Below, piece by piece: positions 51,485-62,674 of a stretch of 64,000 nucleotides of DNA. The stretch spans positions 24,234,414 to 24,298,413 of the forward strand of contig CP141134.1 in the NCBI GenBank assembly GCA_035236585.1. Direction: 5' to 3'. The notes beneath the pieces are model-generated. The model was not told the DNA's origin, ran no database searches, and saw only the letters and a list, made by a program, of their open reading frames with translations. The DNA comes from Warburgia ugandensis (Eukaryota; Streptophyta; Magnoliopsida; Canellales; Canellaceae). The translations under genes were made by a program, and so were the position numbers. Each line of letters starts with the position of its first letter. Position 1 is the stretch's first letter.

Positions 51485-51785
51485 TGTAACCAATCTATTC
51501 ATGTTTACAGTAAATCAGAAATAAGTGGAGCAAAATAAACAAGGGATAGAAACTTACCTCCAGCCATTAGTAGTGAATTCAAGATAGTTTTGTTAAGGGA
51601 TCTTCTGATTCTAAGCAGCGTATGATGATGGTAATCACAGTCTATCAAATATACTTGAATCAGGACCCCTGAAGATGATGGTTAATGGTAGCTATCCTTC
51701 CATCACGGATAATTGCCACGGACATTTACCACATTCATATACATTAGATTTGAACATAATGTTTTGGACCACTAAAATTCCAACA
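51485..51785 (-). repeat. Element G 5' LTR
   Basis: Ends on the minus strand are TGTTGGAATTTT and GATTGGTTACA. CATAA follows at 51786. It matches the 3' LTR along its full length. Confidence 0.95.
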
Positions 51786-51790
51786 CATAA

Positions 51791-52304
51791 CTCCTTTCTC
51801 TTTGAATGACCCATGCCTCTCTTTTACTTAGAAGAAAAATAAATAAAGGGAAACTGACTACCACAGTTTTGCTATGCGCCCACCAAGCGAGCTTATATGC
51901 GAAGGCATGTTTCTAGAGTTCTTTGAATTTGCATTTCTAATCGAGCTGACCGGAGTCTTAAACCTAGTACATAGCTAACAATTTATAATTTGTCTAACAC
52001 AAATCAGCTTAATCCACGAGTTGGGCTACACCCCCATGTTCTCCATCTCTCTCTTATCGAGGAATTATATACAACAGCTGACCACTGCAAATGAAAACAT
52101 GAATCAGAGAAAAAATGTCTAGGATTGCAGGAATAGATGCAAGTGGACACGCAAAGACATCTAGAATGTTGTAGAGTAGGTTAAAATGAATACCACTCAA
52201 TCGGAATGTGGTGAAATCGTACAAAATAACAATTCATGCAAAAGCTAGTGCTACATTCAATATGGTATAGAAATGGTGTGTCTCAATTCAAAGGTTAAGA
52301 GACA
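51791..52304. other. Unassigned stretch between G and LTR H
   Basis: No coding, RNA or transposon signature recognised. It continues the DNA into which element G inserted. Confidence 0.4.
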
Positions 52305-52309
52305 CTACG

Positions 52310-55064
52310 TGTAACATCCATAATTTTTAAATCCTAATTTGAGTAATTTTTGAAAATCTTAAATTGTGATGACAAGAATAAATTGCATTCCCTATATTTG
52401 GAGTTTTATAAGTGAAAAACTTGATAGACTTCTAATCAAGTATTGAGACATCCATAATTGAATTTTACTTGAAAAGATGATTCCAATAACACCAAGTTTG
52501 CATAAATTGGAGTTCGGATGGAGGATATAAGAGTTTTCAAATGTGAAGGGCATTTTTGTAATAATAAAAAAAAAACACAAACAAAATTTGCCTTAATAGA
52601 GGGGTGGCCGTATTTGATATGGGAACCCCTTCCCCACTTGAGTGAAACGAGAACAAGCCTTCTTGAACCCAACAGAGAGTGAAATTGGGAGAGAGGAGAT
52701 GAAGAAGGAAAAAGAAGAGGAAGAAGAGAAGGAAAAAGAGGAGAAGAGGTAGAAAAAAAAGGAAGGGAAGAGAAACCTTGGTGCCAGAAAAACCTAGCAC
52801 GCCTGTGGGATAAAGAAAAATAAGGAAAATGGGGGTTTTTGGGTTTGTCAGATTTACGAGCTATCGTCAGATACGATGCCATCTCGGATCACTGATTTGA
52901 GTCTATCATTTTGTCCAACACAGTGAAGCAATGAAAATCCCTAAGGTTTTTGGGAGATTCGAGGTGATCTTAACCATCGATCGGAGGGGAGACAGTGCGT
53001 GCCAAACTAGGAGACCTTATCAATGAAAATGACAACCAATCATGCTCATCCAAGAGTGAAAAATGCAAGGAAGCACTCCCGAAAAGTTAGATCTATGAAA
53101 CCCAACTCTTAATTTGAGATTTTTAGCTAGATCTACATTGTTCATGCTAGATCTAGGTTTTTATGATGATCCAACCATCCATTTCCTAATCTAAGTGCAT
53201 AAATGGGTAAATACATTCCTGATGTAGCTCATATCATATTGAAATGGTCGATCTAGGCTGAAACAGATCAGACAAGCTTAGTCGTCCCATTTGTCATTGT
53301 TTAAATAATGACTTCTTGATGTTTGATCAATGATTAAACACCACAGATGTATTCTAGAACATTGAATTAACTAGTATATGAATTATTTTTTTTGAAAGAT
53401 CTGGACGAAAATTGAGTGAAAATCTTAACCGTTCAATCAAAAAGTAGAGGAATAAGAACTTGACAATGTCTAACAAATGATCAGATGCTGGCATTGCATT
53501 CGTAAACCTCAAATTGACATAGGATGAGCTAAATTCCACTAATATACTAGTTAAAAATGTCAAATAACATGCTAAGATAGAGATCTGACCACTTCTAGCC
53601 ATTGGATCACCAATCTAGAGAATGAATAGCAGATCAAAGAGTGATCTAACACTATTCCTCATATTTGATCAATGATCAGTCATTGATGAATGACAGATTA
53701 GAACCCTAATGGCCTTAGACAATCCATGGTGTGGAAAATGGACCAATAGCCTGAGTAGCTGAGATCATATGATGAGGAGTGATGGATTGTATGAAACTTA
53801 ATGGTTCCATGACTAACATGTTATCTAGACTATCAAGTTAGGGTTAGAATAAATTCTTTTGGTAATTGTTAATATAACTAGATATTGACAAGGAATCTGA
53901 AATATTGACAGGTTGATTGATGAATTGATTTGGAGGGATATAACTAAATTGTGAAGTACAATAAGGGAGGTAGGTAGTTTTAATATCGATATACTTTCGT
54001 GAAATATAAAAATCATTGATGTCTATCATGTTTGAAAAGGTTTAAATTGAGATTTTGAGAATTTTGAATTATGCAGCTAGTGTGTTTGTTTTCATGCAAA
54101 GTATTAGTTCTGAAATCCCATGTTTATTCATTTTGTGATTGCAAACTTATGCGCGAAAATATATTAAAAATTACATGGACTTCATGAATTATGAAATGAT
54201 GAGGATTACGGAATCCTCAAACTCAACCTGTGTGAGGGTGACTTTTTACATAGCTATATTATATCATGAGATTTAAATTTGCACGATTTCATTAATGTAT
54301 GAATTTTTATGATTTTATATGTTATGACGATATGTAATAATGCTTAGTATTATTATATTATGAAGAGCAAATGGTGGCCAGTTGGACGCTGTGCTAGGAG
54401 CATGTTGACTGATCACCCCCCTTCAAAAACTTTATATATGTGAGATACCTGGCCAGGGAGGGCCGAATTTAGGTCAATGACATCATGGGTAGGTCACGGC
54501 CTTGCGTACCATGTTCCCCATGCTCACAATGTAGGGAGTCTGTTCATCTCGATATTAGCGTGATAGCCATAGACTTGACTGGGTTTTGTCTATAGCATAG
54601 AGGGTCCATTATTTTTAGATTCATATGTATACAGTGCAATAGCGCAGGTGCGACGCACCTTGGGATTTCAGATCTATAATGAGTATTCATGACCAATGAT
54701 AGATGGCTAGATTTTGTGTGTTTATACTTTAGTTAGACCTCGAGGAGGTTCTTATAGGATTATATGTGTTTATTGAGACATGTTGATTATATTAAAGCAT
54801 AATATGATTTAAATGCTTTTTGTCTATTGATTTTGATGATGGTTCACTATTCAATTTAGATGGTTATATTTATGAGATGATGTATATTGTGAGTCGTGAT
54901 GATTTTCATATTTTGGAAAATACCTTGCAAAGGTTACTCTTGAAACTAATAAATTGAATGGGTTTGGCATAGCATTGATTTGTAAATCATGATTGAGATT
55001 TCAGAGCTCATTCTATTACTCATTTTGTACCATATTCTATCAAACTACATAACATGTGATTGTG
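52310..55064 (+). mobile_element. LTR H, Tekay/Del-like, interrupted by element A
   Basis: It begins TGTAACATCC after CTACG (52305-52309). It contains blocks shared with the other long LTRs: a purine-rich tract at 52680-52770, gatctga-type phrases, and gtgctaggagcatgttgac at about 54390. It stops where element A begins, before the conserved hairpin would appear. The remainder should lie beyond the far end of A, outside the window. Whether it is solo or part of a full element cannot be told. Confidence 0.7.
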
Positions 55065-55404
55065 TGTAATATCCTTACTTTTTAGGATAAAATAGGAAAT
55101 TTTTAAATAAATAAAAATAAAAATCTATAGATGGAAATTTTTCCTAAAAACATAAGAATTAGAAAGTTCTCGTCGATACGAGTCCAACGCCACCAAGAAC
55201 GTGAAAAACGGAGCTCAAACGAGGGAGTTATGAGCCGTCGAAGTTGTAAGGGCAAATTGGTCTTTTGACAGAAACGTGTTACACAGGGGTCCAAATTGAT
55301 AACGGCACCCCTGTCTTCCACACGTCTCTACCAGTCCGGCGAAATCACCGGAGAGACGTGGAAAGAGACATGTGGGGGAAGAGTTTCTCTTCCCCTAGGA
55401 CTCT

Positions 55405-55418
55405 AAACCCTATATCTA
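55405..55418 (+). promoter_or_regulatory. Candidate core promoter of the A LTR
   Basis: AAACCCTA, a telo-box-like motif common near plant promoters, overlaps TATATCTA. The pair is kept in the 3' LTR (63014-63027). Confidence 0.45.
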
Positions 55419-55434
55419 TGCTCCCCTAGGAGCC

Positions 55435-55458
55435 AAAACGCTCCACTTTGAGCGTTTT
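55435..55458 (+). other. Hairpin in the A LTR leader
   Basis: AAAACGCTC / GAGCGTTTT around CACTTT. The 3' LTR copy has one mismatch (GAGCATTTT). Confidence 0.7.
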
Positions 55459-55552
55459 CTCTGAGTTTTTACGCAGAACCCTAGCCTAGAAAGATTTCAT
55501 TTTTTTGGTGAGTAGAACCCCGGCAACATGAGCAACCTCGGCCAAGCGCAAG

Positions 55553-55631
55553 GTAAGCCTTAAACTCTATTTTTCCGTATTTATTAAATAGAAAAACTAA
55601 TTAGAAAAGCATGAAATTTTTTTTTTTTTAG
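55553..55631 (+). other. Intron-like segment in the A LTR
   Basis: CAAG|GTAAGC donor and an uninterrupted T-tract ending TTTAG|GA acceptor, 79 bases, AT-rich inside. The preceding ATG at 55528 is in an open frame that would continue across the splice for about 60 codons. The same arrangement occurs in the 3' LTR from 63137. Function is unproven. Confidence 0.35.
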
Positions 55632-55889
55632 GAAAAATCGAATTTCCTAGGAACCTGTGTGCACGCTACTGTTGGAGCGTGATTTCACGGATCAAACCTC
55701 GTCCGTTTGGAAATCACACCGTCCAACTAGTGCACAAGAGACCTAAGAGCAAACCCTTTAAATTTGGGAGTGATCCAACGGTGGATTTCTCCAGAAAATG
55801 CAAAAACTAGTACCTAAGGATGATTTTAGGAACTTGGGAAAAATCATTTAAAAACCATGGTTTTTGGCAAAATCAGTGCAAAAGGAGGG

Positions 55890-55896
55890 TATAAAT
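55890..55896 (+). promoter_or_regulatory. Alternative TATA box of the A LTR
   Basis: TATAAAT in ggagggtataaatgg. The 3' LTR keeps it at 63498-63504. Confidence 0.45.
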
Positions 55897-55959
55897 GGAT
55901 TCTAGAGAGAATTCTGAAGAAAATGGCGTAAAAATCAAGCAAAACGGAGCTCTATAGCT

Positions 55960-56230
55960 CCGTCGGAGGCGATCGGAATCCGGTCGTCTTCTCCGACGTC
56001 GGCGCCCTGGCGCTGATGCCAGGACGCACTCGGGACGACGTCACACGACGTCATCGTCGTACGCATGCGGGAAGGAGCCGGTTGGCAGTCGCGGTGGGGC
56101 CGGGACACACGCGCGCGTGTGTCACGGTGCCGAAGATGCACGGCGCGCGTCCCGTGCGGCGTCTGCGTCTTTGTGGCGCCGGTATAAGCCGGTATAAACC
56201 GGCGGAAAAGGGCGCCACCGGTATAAACCA
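55960..56230 (+). other. GC- and CpG-rich block of the A LTR
   Basis: Dense CG dinucleotides with GCGCGCG and CCGGTATAAACCGG-like phrases, in strong contrast with AT-rich surroundings. The 3' LTR version (63560-63880) differs by several insertions, whereas flanking LTR sequence aligns almost without gaps. Confidence 0.85.
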
Positions 56231-57501
56231 CCTTATGGTGGTCCGGCAGGCCCCATTTGAGGGTAGTTTTCACAAAAACTTGATTTCTGGGAGCTAGAGA
56301 GGTCCAAATCACGATCCGAAAGAGGCATTGTGACCGTATTGACGACGCGGACCTAGTTTTAACTTAAAAACTTAGAAATGACCACTTTTTCTTTAGAAAA
56401 ATATTAAAATAGTGATGTGACATGTACATGTACACTTGAATATACCAGTTAAAGGGAGTTATTAGCAAGATAGTGGTCTCACACTGAGGTAGGTAACGAC
56501 AACTAATGTTTTGCCTTGATTTTAAATCATGTTTAAACATAGCATCATGTGTGATCGTGTTTTAAATTGCAATTCTTATTTACCGTGTATTTCATGCGAC
56601 ATTGAGTACAGGATGGTTATTCCAAAATGAAATCTTTTACTGAATAAACTTATTTAAAATACTTTTACAAGCATGATGTTAATTAGTTATGCTTAATTAG
56701 AGACTTATTTCTTATTATATATATAGAAAATGCATGGATTTACATGGAAATGAGAATAGAGGCTTATTAGCTGGTCCTTTTATAGACTAACCCCAGGATG
56801 AGGGGCATGTCTTGGGGATTGCAAGCTATAAGTGCTCTTGAGTTTTAGCATATACATATGATTTCTGTGTTTTATATTTGATGACGGGTGCTCTCGCCCG
56901 GTGGGCGTCATGCTAGGAGGGATAGGGCCGGCCACCCACCTTCCGAGATTATGATATGGTGATTTTGTGATATGATAGACACCTGCCCATAGATGGCATT
57001 CGGTAGGGGTTTGGTAACATGGATAGTCCACATTACCGGTCTGAGCCTTTCCATGGGGACAGACGCTAAGTCTCCCGTTATGGTGTCGACGGAGAGCGGC
57101 GGTGGTTGATACCCATGGAGGGTTGCCAGTGCAGCATGATGACCCATATTCTTATTATGTGTGCATATATGATGAGTATGGTTATGGATGATATGCCTGG
57201 GTGTGACGACACTCAGAGGTTGACTACGTGTACTCCTGATCAGGGATGTTAGTGCGATGTGGTGGGACCCATTACCTTAGGGTGCCCTTATTCTTGTTGT
57301 ATACTCCATTTTATTGATTCATGTCATGTTTTAACGCTATGATTACATGTTTTAGCATATGGAATAAATTGGCATTTATTTGAACATGGCATTATGATAT
57401 CACTATTTTCATAAATGTTAGACTTTTCATCAGTGCCGTTCATTATTTCTTTCATTTATTATATTAATTGTCTATGTACCTACACAAGCGATAGCTTGCT
57501 G

Positions 57502-57527
57502 AGGCATTGCTTTGTTTTGCAATGCCT
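57502..57527 (+). other. Conserved LTR hairpin, element A
   Basis: AGGCATTGC / GCAATGCCT with loop TTTGTTTT, preceded by acacaagcgatagcttgctg. Confidence 0.88.
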
Positions 57528-57998
57528 TAGATATCGAACGCGACACCAGGAAAGGAAAAGCGGTTGATAAACCTTGAGAGCTGCTGAAGACTAGTTTTCC
57601 TTATAGTTTTAGGCAGTAATGTGAGTCATTAGAGGGGATTATCATTTGAATTTTATTATGGACTGCATACTTTATATTTGGATGTGAATTGGATGTTTGG
57701 ACATATGTTGGAAATTTATATGGGATGTTATGATGGATAGACCCTGGGCCATATTATTATTGTGTTTTGGACATTTATTTGAATTAAAATAAAGGCGCTT
57801 ATTTATTTGACGTTGATTTATACGCGGATAATTTATTTATGTTTAAATTACATGTACGCCATTTTGAGAAAGGAAAACTAACACCTGGAGTTTTTAAGAT
57901 AGGTTTAGTAAAATGTTAAATAAATCTTTTCTCATGGGATCCCAAATGCTCTCATATATATATATAAAATGTCTTAAAAATCCGGGGTGTTACAAAGT

Positions 57999-58010
57999 TG
58001 GTATCAGAGC
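57999..58010 (+). other. Element A primer binding site
   Basis: TGGTATCAGAGC, the Met-tRNA-type minus-strand primer site, four bases after the LTR end. Confidence 0.95.
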
Positions 58011-58135
58011 CCAGTCTAGTCCATCATAATCCTTGTAAATGTCCATTTATATGTCAATAACAGTCCATAATAGTTGTAGAGAGAGAAACTATGAGAGAGG
58101 AACTTACACTTAGTGACATTTAAAACTTTTGATAG

Positions 58136-59936
58136 ATGGCTCCTCGAAGAAGGACAAGGTCTACCCCTGCTACACTCGTGGCTCCCCCTGCTGAGTCCTC
58201 TGATCAAGGGGACCGAGATGCCGAGTTATTGAATCGATTAATGTCAGGACTCGTACCACTTATCCAGTAGCAGGTTAGGACAGCTGTTGACGCTGCAAAC
58301 CCTAGACCTATTCCACCACCTCAAGTGGCGCTAGTGGTTTCATCAGTTTAGTCCTCACAACCAGTGCAGGAACCACCAGTAGCTAGAGCCACGGAGGGCG
58401 ATGCTACGAGTGACTCTAAGAAGACTGACAAATTACTAGAGAGGTTTCAAAAGATGGTGAAACCCTTTTATGGCGATGGTAACACGGAGGAGGCTGAGTG
58501 ATGGTTATTCGAGGCGGAGAGGACATTCGACGCTATGAAGATCTTAGCAGATGATCAAGTTAGAGTAGCCTCCTACCTACTGAAAGGTGAGGCCGGCTTT
58601 TGGTGGCAGACTTTCACACTCACCCGACCAAATCCGACCGAGACGATGGCATGGGTAGCCTTTAAACAAGCTTTCGACACTCAGTATTTTCCACCTCATG
58701 CATTGCAGTCCATGAAGAAGGAGTTTGCCACCCTGGAGCAGAGAGATATGACGGTTCAGCAGTACCTGAACCGATTTACATGACTAAGGAGATTTGCACC
58801 TCACGCACTGGCCTCAGACATAGAGGCAACTGACAGATTTGTGGATGGGTTGACTCCTTGGCTGAGAGATCGAGTGATTTCTTCGCGACCCACTTTGGTG
58901 CGAGATGCTGCTGATATGGCGTCCATGCATGAGAAAAACTCTCTCAGGACTAGAGGGAGTGCGTTCCAGCCCTTTAAGGGCAAGCGGCCGTTTGGTGCTA
59001 TGCAGACACATGGGACATCAGGTCATCCACCATAGGCCAAATTTAAGAGAGACACTAAGAGGAAGAGATGTGATAGGTGCAAGGGTTGGCACCCTGGGCG
59101 AGGGTGTAATAGATTCGACCGACCACAGCAGCAGAGGTAGCCCCAACCACAGAGATAGCCCTATACACCTTACCAGAGATAGCCATACAGGTGTTTCAAT
59201 TGTGGAGACGTTGGCCATTTCATTAAGGACTGTCCTAGGGGACAGGGAGAGAGGCAGACCAAGATGGGAGCAGAGGCAACTAACGCGCCGCGTAGCCAGG
59301 GACGAGTATTTGCCATCACGTTAGGATAGGCGCAGGCATCACACCAGGTCGTAGAAGGTACTCTTCTAGTCTCGGATAGACATGCCAAAGTTCTTTTTGA
59401 CATAGGGTCTACACATTCTTTTATATCATGTATTTTTGCATCTTGCCTTGATGTATGTGTACACAAACTAGCATTTGGATTAGATATTATGACACATGTG
59501 GGAGAGATAGTAGGGACTACAGAATATCTTAGAGATATACCTGTAGAGATATCAGGCGTGAGTATGGACACAGACTTCATCTTACTAGACATGGTAGACT
59601 ACAATGTTATTCTTGGGATGGATTGGTTAGCCAACTATGGGGCTATGGTAGACTGCTGAAAGAAGCGAGTCACTTTTCTTATACCTGGGCAACTAGAAAT
59701 AGTGTTCCAGGGTAGGAAAGATCAGGCAGGTACATGCATCATTTCTGCTATGAAGGCGGCACGATTTTATGCACGAGGGTGTAACGCATTCCTCGCATAT
59801 GTGACTGTTGAGGAAAAGGAGCAGCCACAGCTTGACGAGATTGATGTTGTCCGTGATTTTGCTGATGTATTTCCTGAGGAATTACCAGGATTGCCGCCAA
59901 GTAGGGAGATTGACTTCACCATTGACTTGGTGCCTG
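58136..59936 (+). pseudogene. Element A gag-protease pseudogene
   Basis: The start at 58136 reads MAPRRRTRSTPATL, chosen because B begins the same way after its primer site. Gag core: LFEAERTFDAMKI, GEAGFWWQTF and FKQAFDTQYFPPHA (58505-58700). A CDRC...H...C cluster lies near 59068, and a zinc knuckle CFNCGDVGHFIKDC at 59192-59233. The protease region (59350-59650) contains FDIGSTHSFIS and VILGMDWLANYG. The catalytic D-S/T-G is D-I-G, which should abolish activity. In-frame stops occur at codons 45, 72, 122, 216, 300, 335, 341, 349, 398 and 508. Every one can be explained by a single C-to-T change on one strand or the other. Gag and protease share one frame. Confidence 0.93.
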
Positions 59937-62628
59937 CACATCGCCTATCTCTAAGGCACCATACAGGATGGTTCCAGCAGAGTTGAGAGAACTTCAGGTA
60001 CAATTGCAAGAGTTGTTGGATAAGGGCTTCATCAGGCCGAGTGGATCACCATGGGGAGCACCAGTCCTTTTCGTGAAGAAAAAGGATGGATCACTGAGAC
60101 TATGCATTGATTTTAGGTTGTTGAATGGTGTTACTATAAAGAACCGATACCCTTTGCCACGCATAGATGATTTATTTGATCAGCTCCAATCGGCACAAGT
60201 GTTCTCCAAGATAGATCTGAGGTCAGGGTATCATCAGCTGAGGGTTAGAGAAGAGGATATCTCGAAGATTGCCTTTAGGAGTTGTTATGGTCATTATGAG
60301 TTCCTAGTGATGCCGTTTGGATTGACGAACGCACCTACAGTGTTCATGGATCTAATGAACCGTGTCTTTCGAGCTTACTTGGATAAGTTCATGATTGTAT
60401 TCGTGGATGACATCTTGATTTATTCGCCTAGTCATGATACACATAGGGAGCATCTCCACACGGTATTGGACACACTTTGTCGACATCAGTTGTATGCCAA
60501 GTTCAGTAAGTGTGATTTTTGGCTAGACCAGGTGCATTTCTTAGGCCACGTCATATCTAAAGATGGAGTGGCTGTGGATTCAACAAAGGTAGAGGTAGTA
60601 CTACACTGGGAGAGGCCCAAGACAGTGACTGAGATACGCAGTTTTCTTGGTTTGACAGGGTATTATCGTCGCTTCATAGAGGGATTCTCTAAGATCGCAT
60701 TACCATTGACCACCCTGACTAGGAAAGACACTCAATTTGTATGGACTGAGGCTTGCGAGGAGAGCTTCCAAGAGCTCAAGAGGAGACTTACTACTGCTCC
60801 GGTATTGACCTTACCATCTGGTGCAGGCGGTTATGTAGTTTATTGCAACGCCTCCGGCAAGGGATTAGGAGTAGTGTTAATGCAACATGGGAAGGTAATT
60901 GCCTATGCGTCTAGACAACTGAAGACACATGAGGTAAATTACCCAACACATGACCTGGAATTAGCAGCCGTGGTATTTGCATTGAAGTCCTGGAGACATT
61001 ATCTTTATGGTGAGAGATTTGAGGTATTCACTGATCATAAGAGCCTCAAGTACTTCTTTACTCAGAGTGAATTGAATATGAGGCAGCGCAGATGGATGGA
61101 GTATCTCAAGGACTTAGACTTCACCATACAGTACCATCCTGGGAAGGCTAACGTCATTGCAGATGCCCTGAGTAGGAAGGCGGGTGTGATGATTGCCAAT
61201 TTGACGACTCGGTCTAAGTTCTTTGACAGGATCTTAGAGGCACAGGGCAAAGACAAGGAAACACAGGATTTGACAGATAAGACAGATTTTTCGAGGGGAC
61301 CAGATGGAGGGGTTAGATTTAAGGGAAGGTTGGTAGTATCAGGAGATGACGAATTGAAGCGCGAGTTACTTCAAGAAGCACACCAATCCCCTTATACAAT
61401 TCAGCCTGGGGGTACGAAGATGTATTAGGATCTCAAGAGGCATTTTTGGTGGAATGGTATGAAAAAGGATGTTGGAGAGTACGTTGCACGATGTTTGACC
61501 TGTCAGCAGGTCAAGGCTGAGCATCAGCGTCCATCAGGACTACTTCAGACACTGGACCTTCTAGAGTGGAAGTGGGACCATATTACCATGGACTTCGTTC
61601 TGGGTCTTCCGAGGACTGCTAGCGGCCACGACATGATATGGGTCATTGTGGACAGGTTGACCAAGTCCGCTCATTTCCTTCCTATCAGACAAAATCAGAC
61701 CGTGGATAGCTTAGCAAAATTATATGTTAATGAGATCGTCAGTCTACATGGCGTTCCCTTGACAATTATATCGGATCGAGATACGCGATTTACCTCAAAA
61801 TATTGGAAGAGCGTGTAAGAGGCATTAGGGTCGAGACTGAAATTCAGCACAGCATTCCATCCTCAGACAGACGGACAGAGCGAGAGGACCATCCAGACTA
61901 TTGAGGATATGCTACGAGCTTGTGTTATGGATTGGAAGGGTAGCTGGGAAGATCATTTACCTTTGGTGGAATTTGCTTATAATAATAGTCATCACGCTAG
62001 TATTGGCATGGCTCTATATGAGGCACTTTATGGCAGACCTTGTTGGTCACCTTTATGTTGGAGTGATGTAGGAGAAAGGCGCGTTGTGAAATCTGAGTTA
62101 GTGGAAGAATGTGCAAAAAAAGTCCAACTCATTCGGAAGAGGTTACTGACAGCTCACAGTCGACAGAAAAGTTATGCAGACAAGAGGCGAAAGGACTTAG
62201 AGTTCTCTGAGGGTGAGCATGTATTCTTGAAGGTTTCTCCCATGAAAGGGGTGTTGAGGTTTGGAAATAAAGGGAAGCTTAGCCCTAGGTATATTGGACC
62301 TTTCGAGATCTTACACAGAGTTGGAGCTGTGGCATATCAGCTAGCCTTACCACCACAGCTAGCAAATGTGCATGACGTCTTTCACGTGTCTATGCCGAGG
62401 AACTACGTGCCAGATCCCTCACACGTATTGGAGCAAATCCCAGGAGAGCTACAGTCTGACATGACATTTGAGGAGAGACCAGTGCGCGTCCTAGATACAA
62501 GAGTCAAGGAGTTAAGGAATAAGAGCATTGCCTTGGTCAAAGTCCTTTGGCAGCATCATTCAATACAGGAGGCCACCTGGGAGACTAAGGAGGAGATGCG
62601 AAAGATCCATCCAAAGTTATTTACATAG
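59937..62628 (+). pseudogene. Element A pol: RT, RNase H, integrase, chromodomain
   Basis: A one-base deletion near 59936 shifts the frame from gag-protease. From 59968 the frame is open to TAG at 61426, then again to TAA at 61816, and ends at TAG 62626-62628. RT contains [20 protein letters not shown] and the catalytic FVDD at 60400-60411. RNase H has [10 protein letters not shown], where the family's first acidic catalytic residue is Asn, plus [10 protein letters not shown] and [12 protein letters not shown]. In the integrase zinc-binding site the second His position is Gln (61402-61404), while the Cys pair CLTC is kept. The DDE residues are present at D 61591, D 61774 and E 61882. The tail ([29 protein letters not shown]) is chromodomain-like. 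This order and tail identify a Tekay/Del-type chromovirus. Confidence 0.95.
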
Positions 62629-62664
62629 AGGTATGTAGCTAAATTTCGAGGACGAAATTTTTAT

Positions 62665-62674
62665 GAGGGAAGGA
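62665..62674 (+). other. Element A polypurine tract
   Basis: gagggaagga abuts the 3' LTR start TGTAATATCC. Confidence 0.92.

Larger units (their letters stand above)
44698..51785 (-). mobile_element. Element G: structurally complete Ty1/copia retrotransposon
   Basis: LTRs of 304 bp (44698-45001) and 301 bp (51485-51785) are flanked by perfect CATAA duplications (44693-44697 and 51786-51790). On the minus strand the order is 5' LTR, Met-tRNA primer site, a long leader, gag, protease, integrase, RT, RNase H, polypurine tract and 3' LTR. Total length is 7.1 kb. Many stops and frameshifts make it non-functional, although several catalytic motifs are intact. The LTRs share roughly 87% identity by eye, so it is an old insertion. 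Confidence 0.95.
55065..57994 (+). repeat. Element A 5' LTR
   Basis: 2,930 bp, TGTAATATCC to GGGGTGTTACA. In order it contains a promoter-like TATATCTA next to AAACCCTA (55405-55418), a 9-bp hairpin (55435-55458), an intron-like GT-AG segment (55553-55631), a second TATA box (55890), a GC- and CpG-rich block (55960-56230) and the conserved hairpin (57502-57527). Confidence 0.95.

Noticed and set aside
55935-56312. A 125-codon minus-strand frame and its plus-strand shadow
   Set aside because: This is the CpG-rich block of the A LTR; the equivalent frames in the 3' LTR differ by frame-changing insertions.
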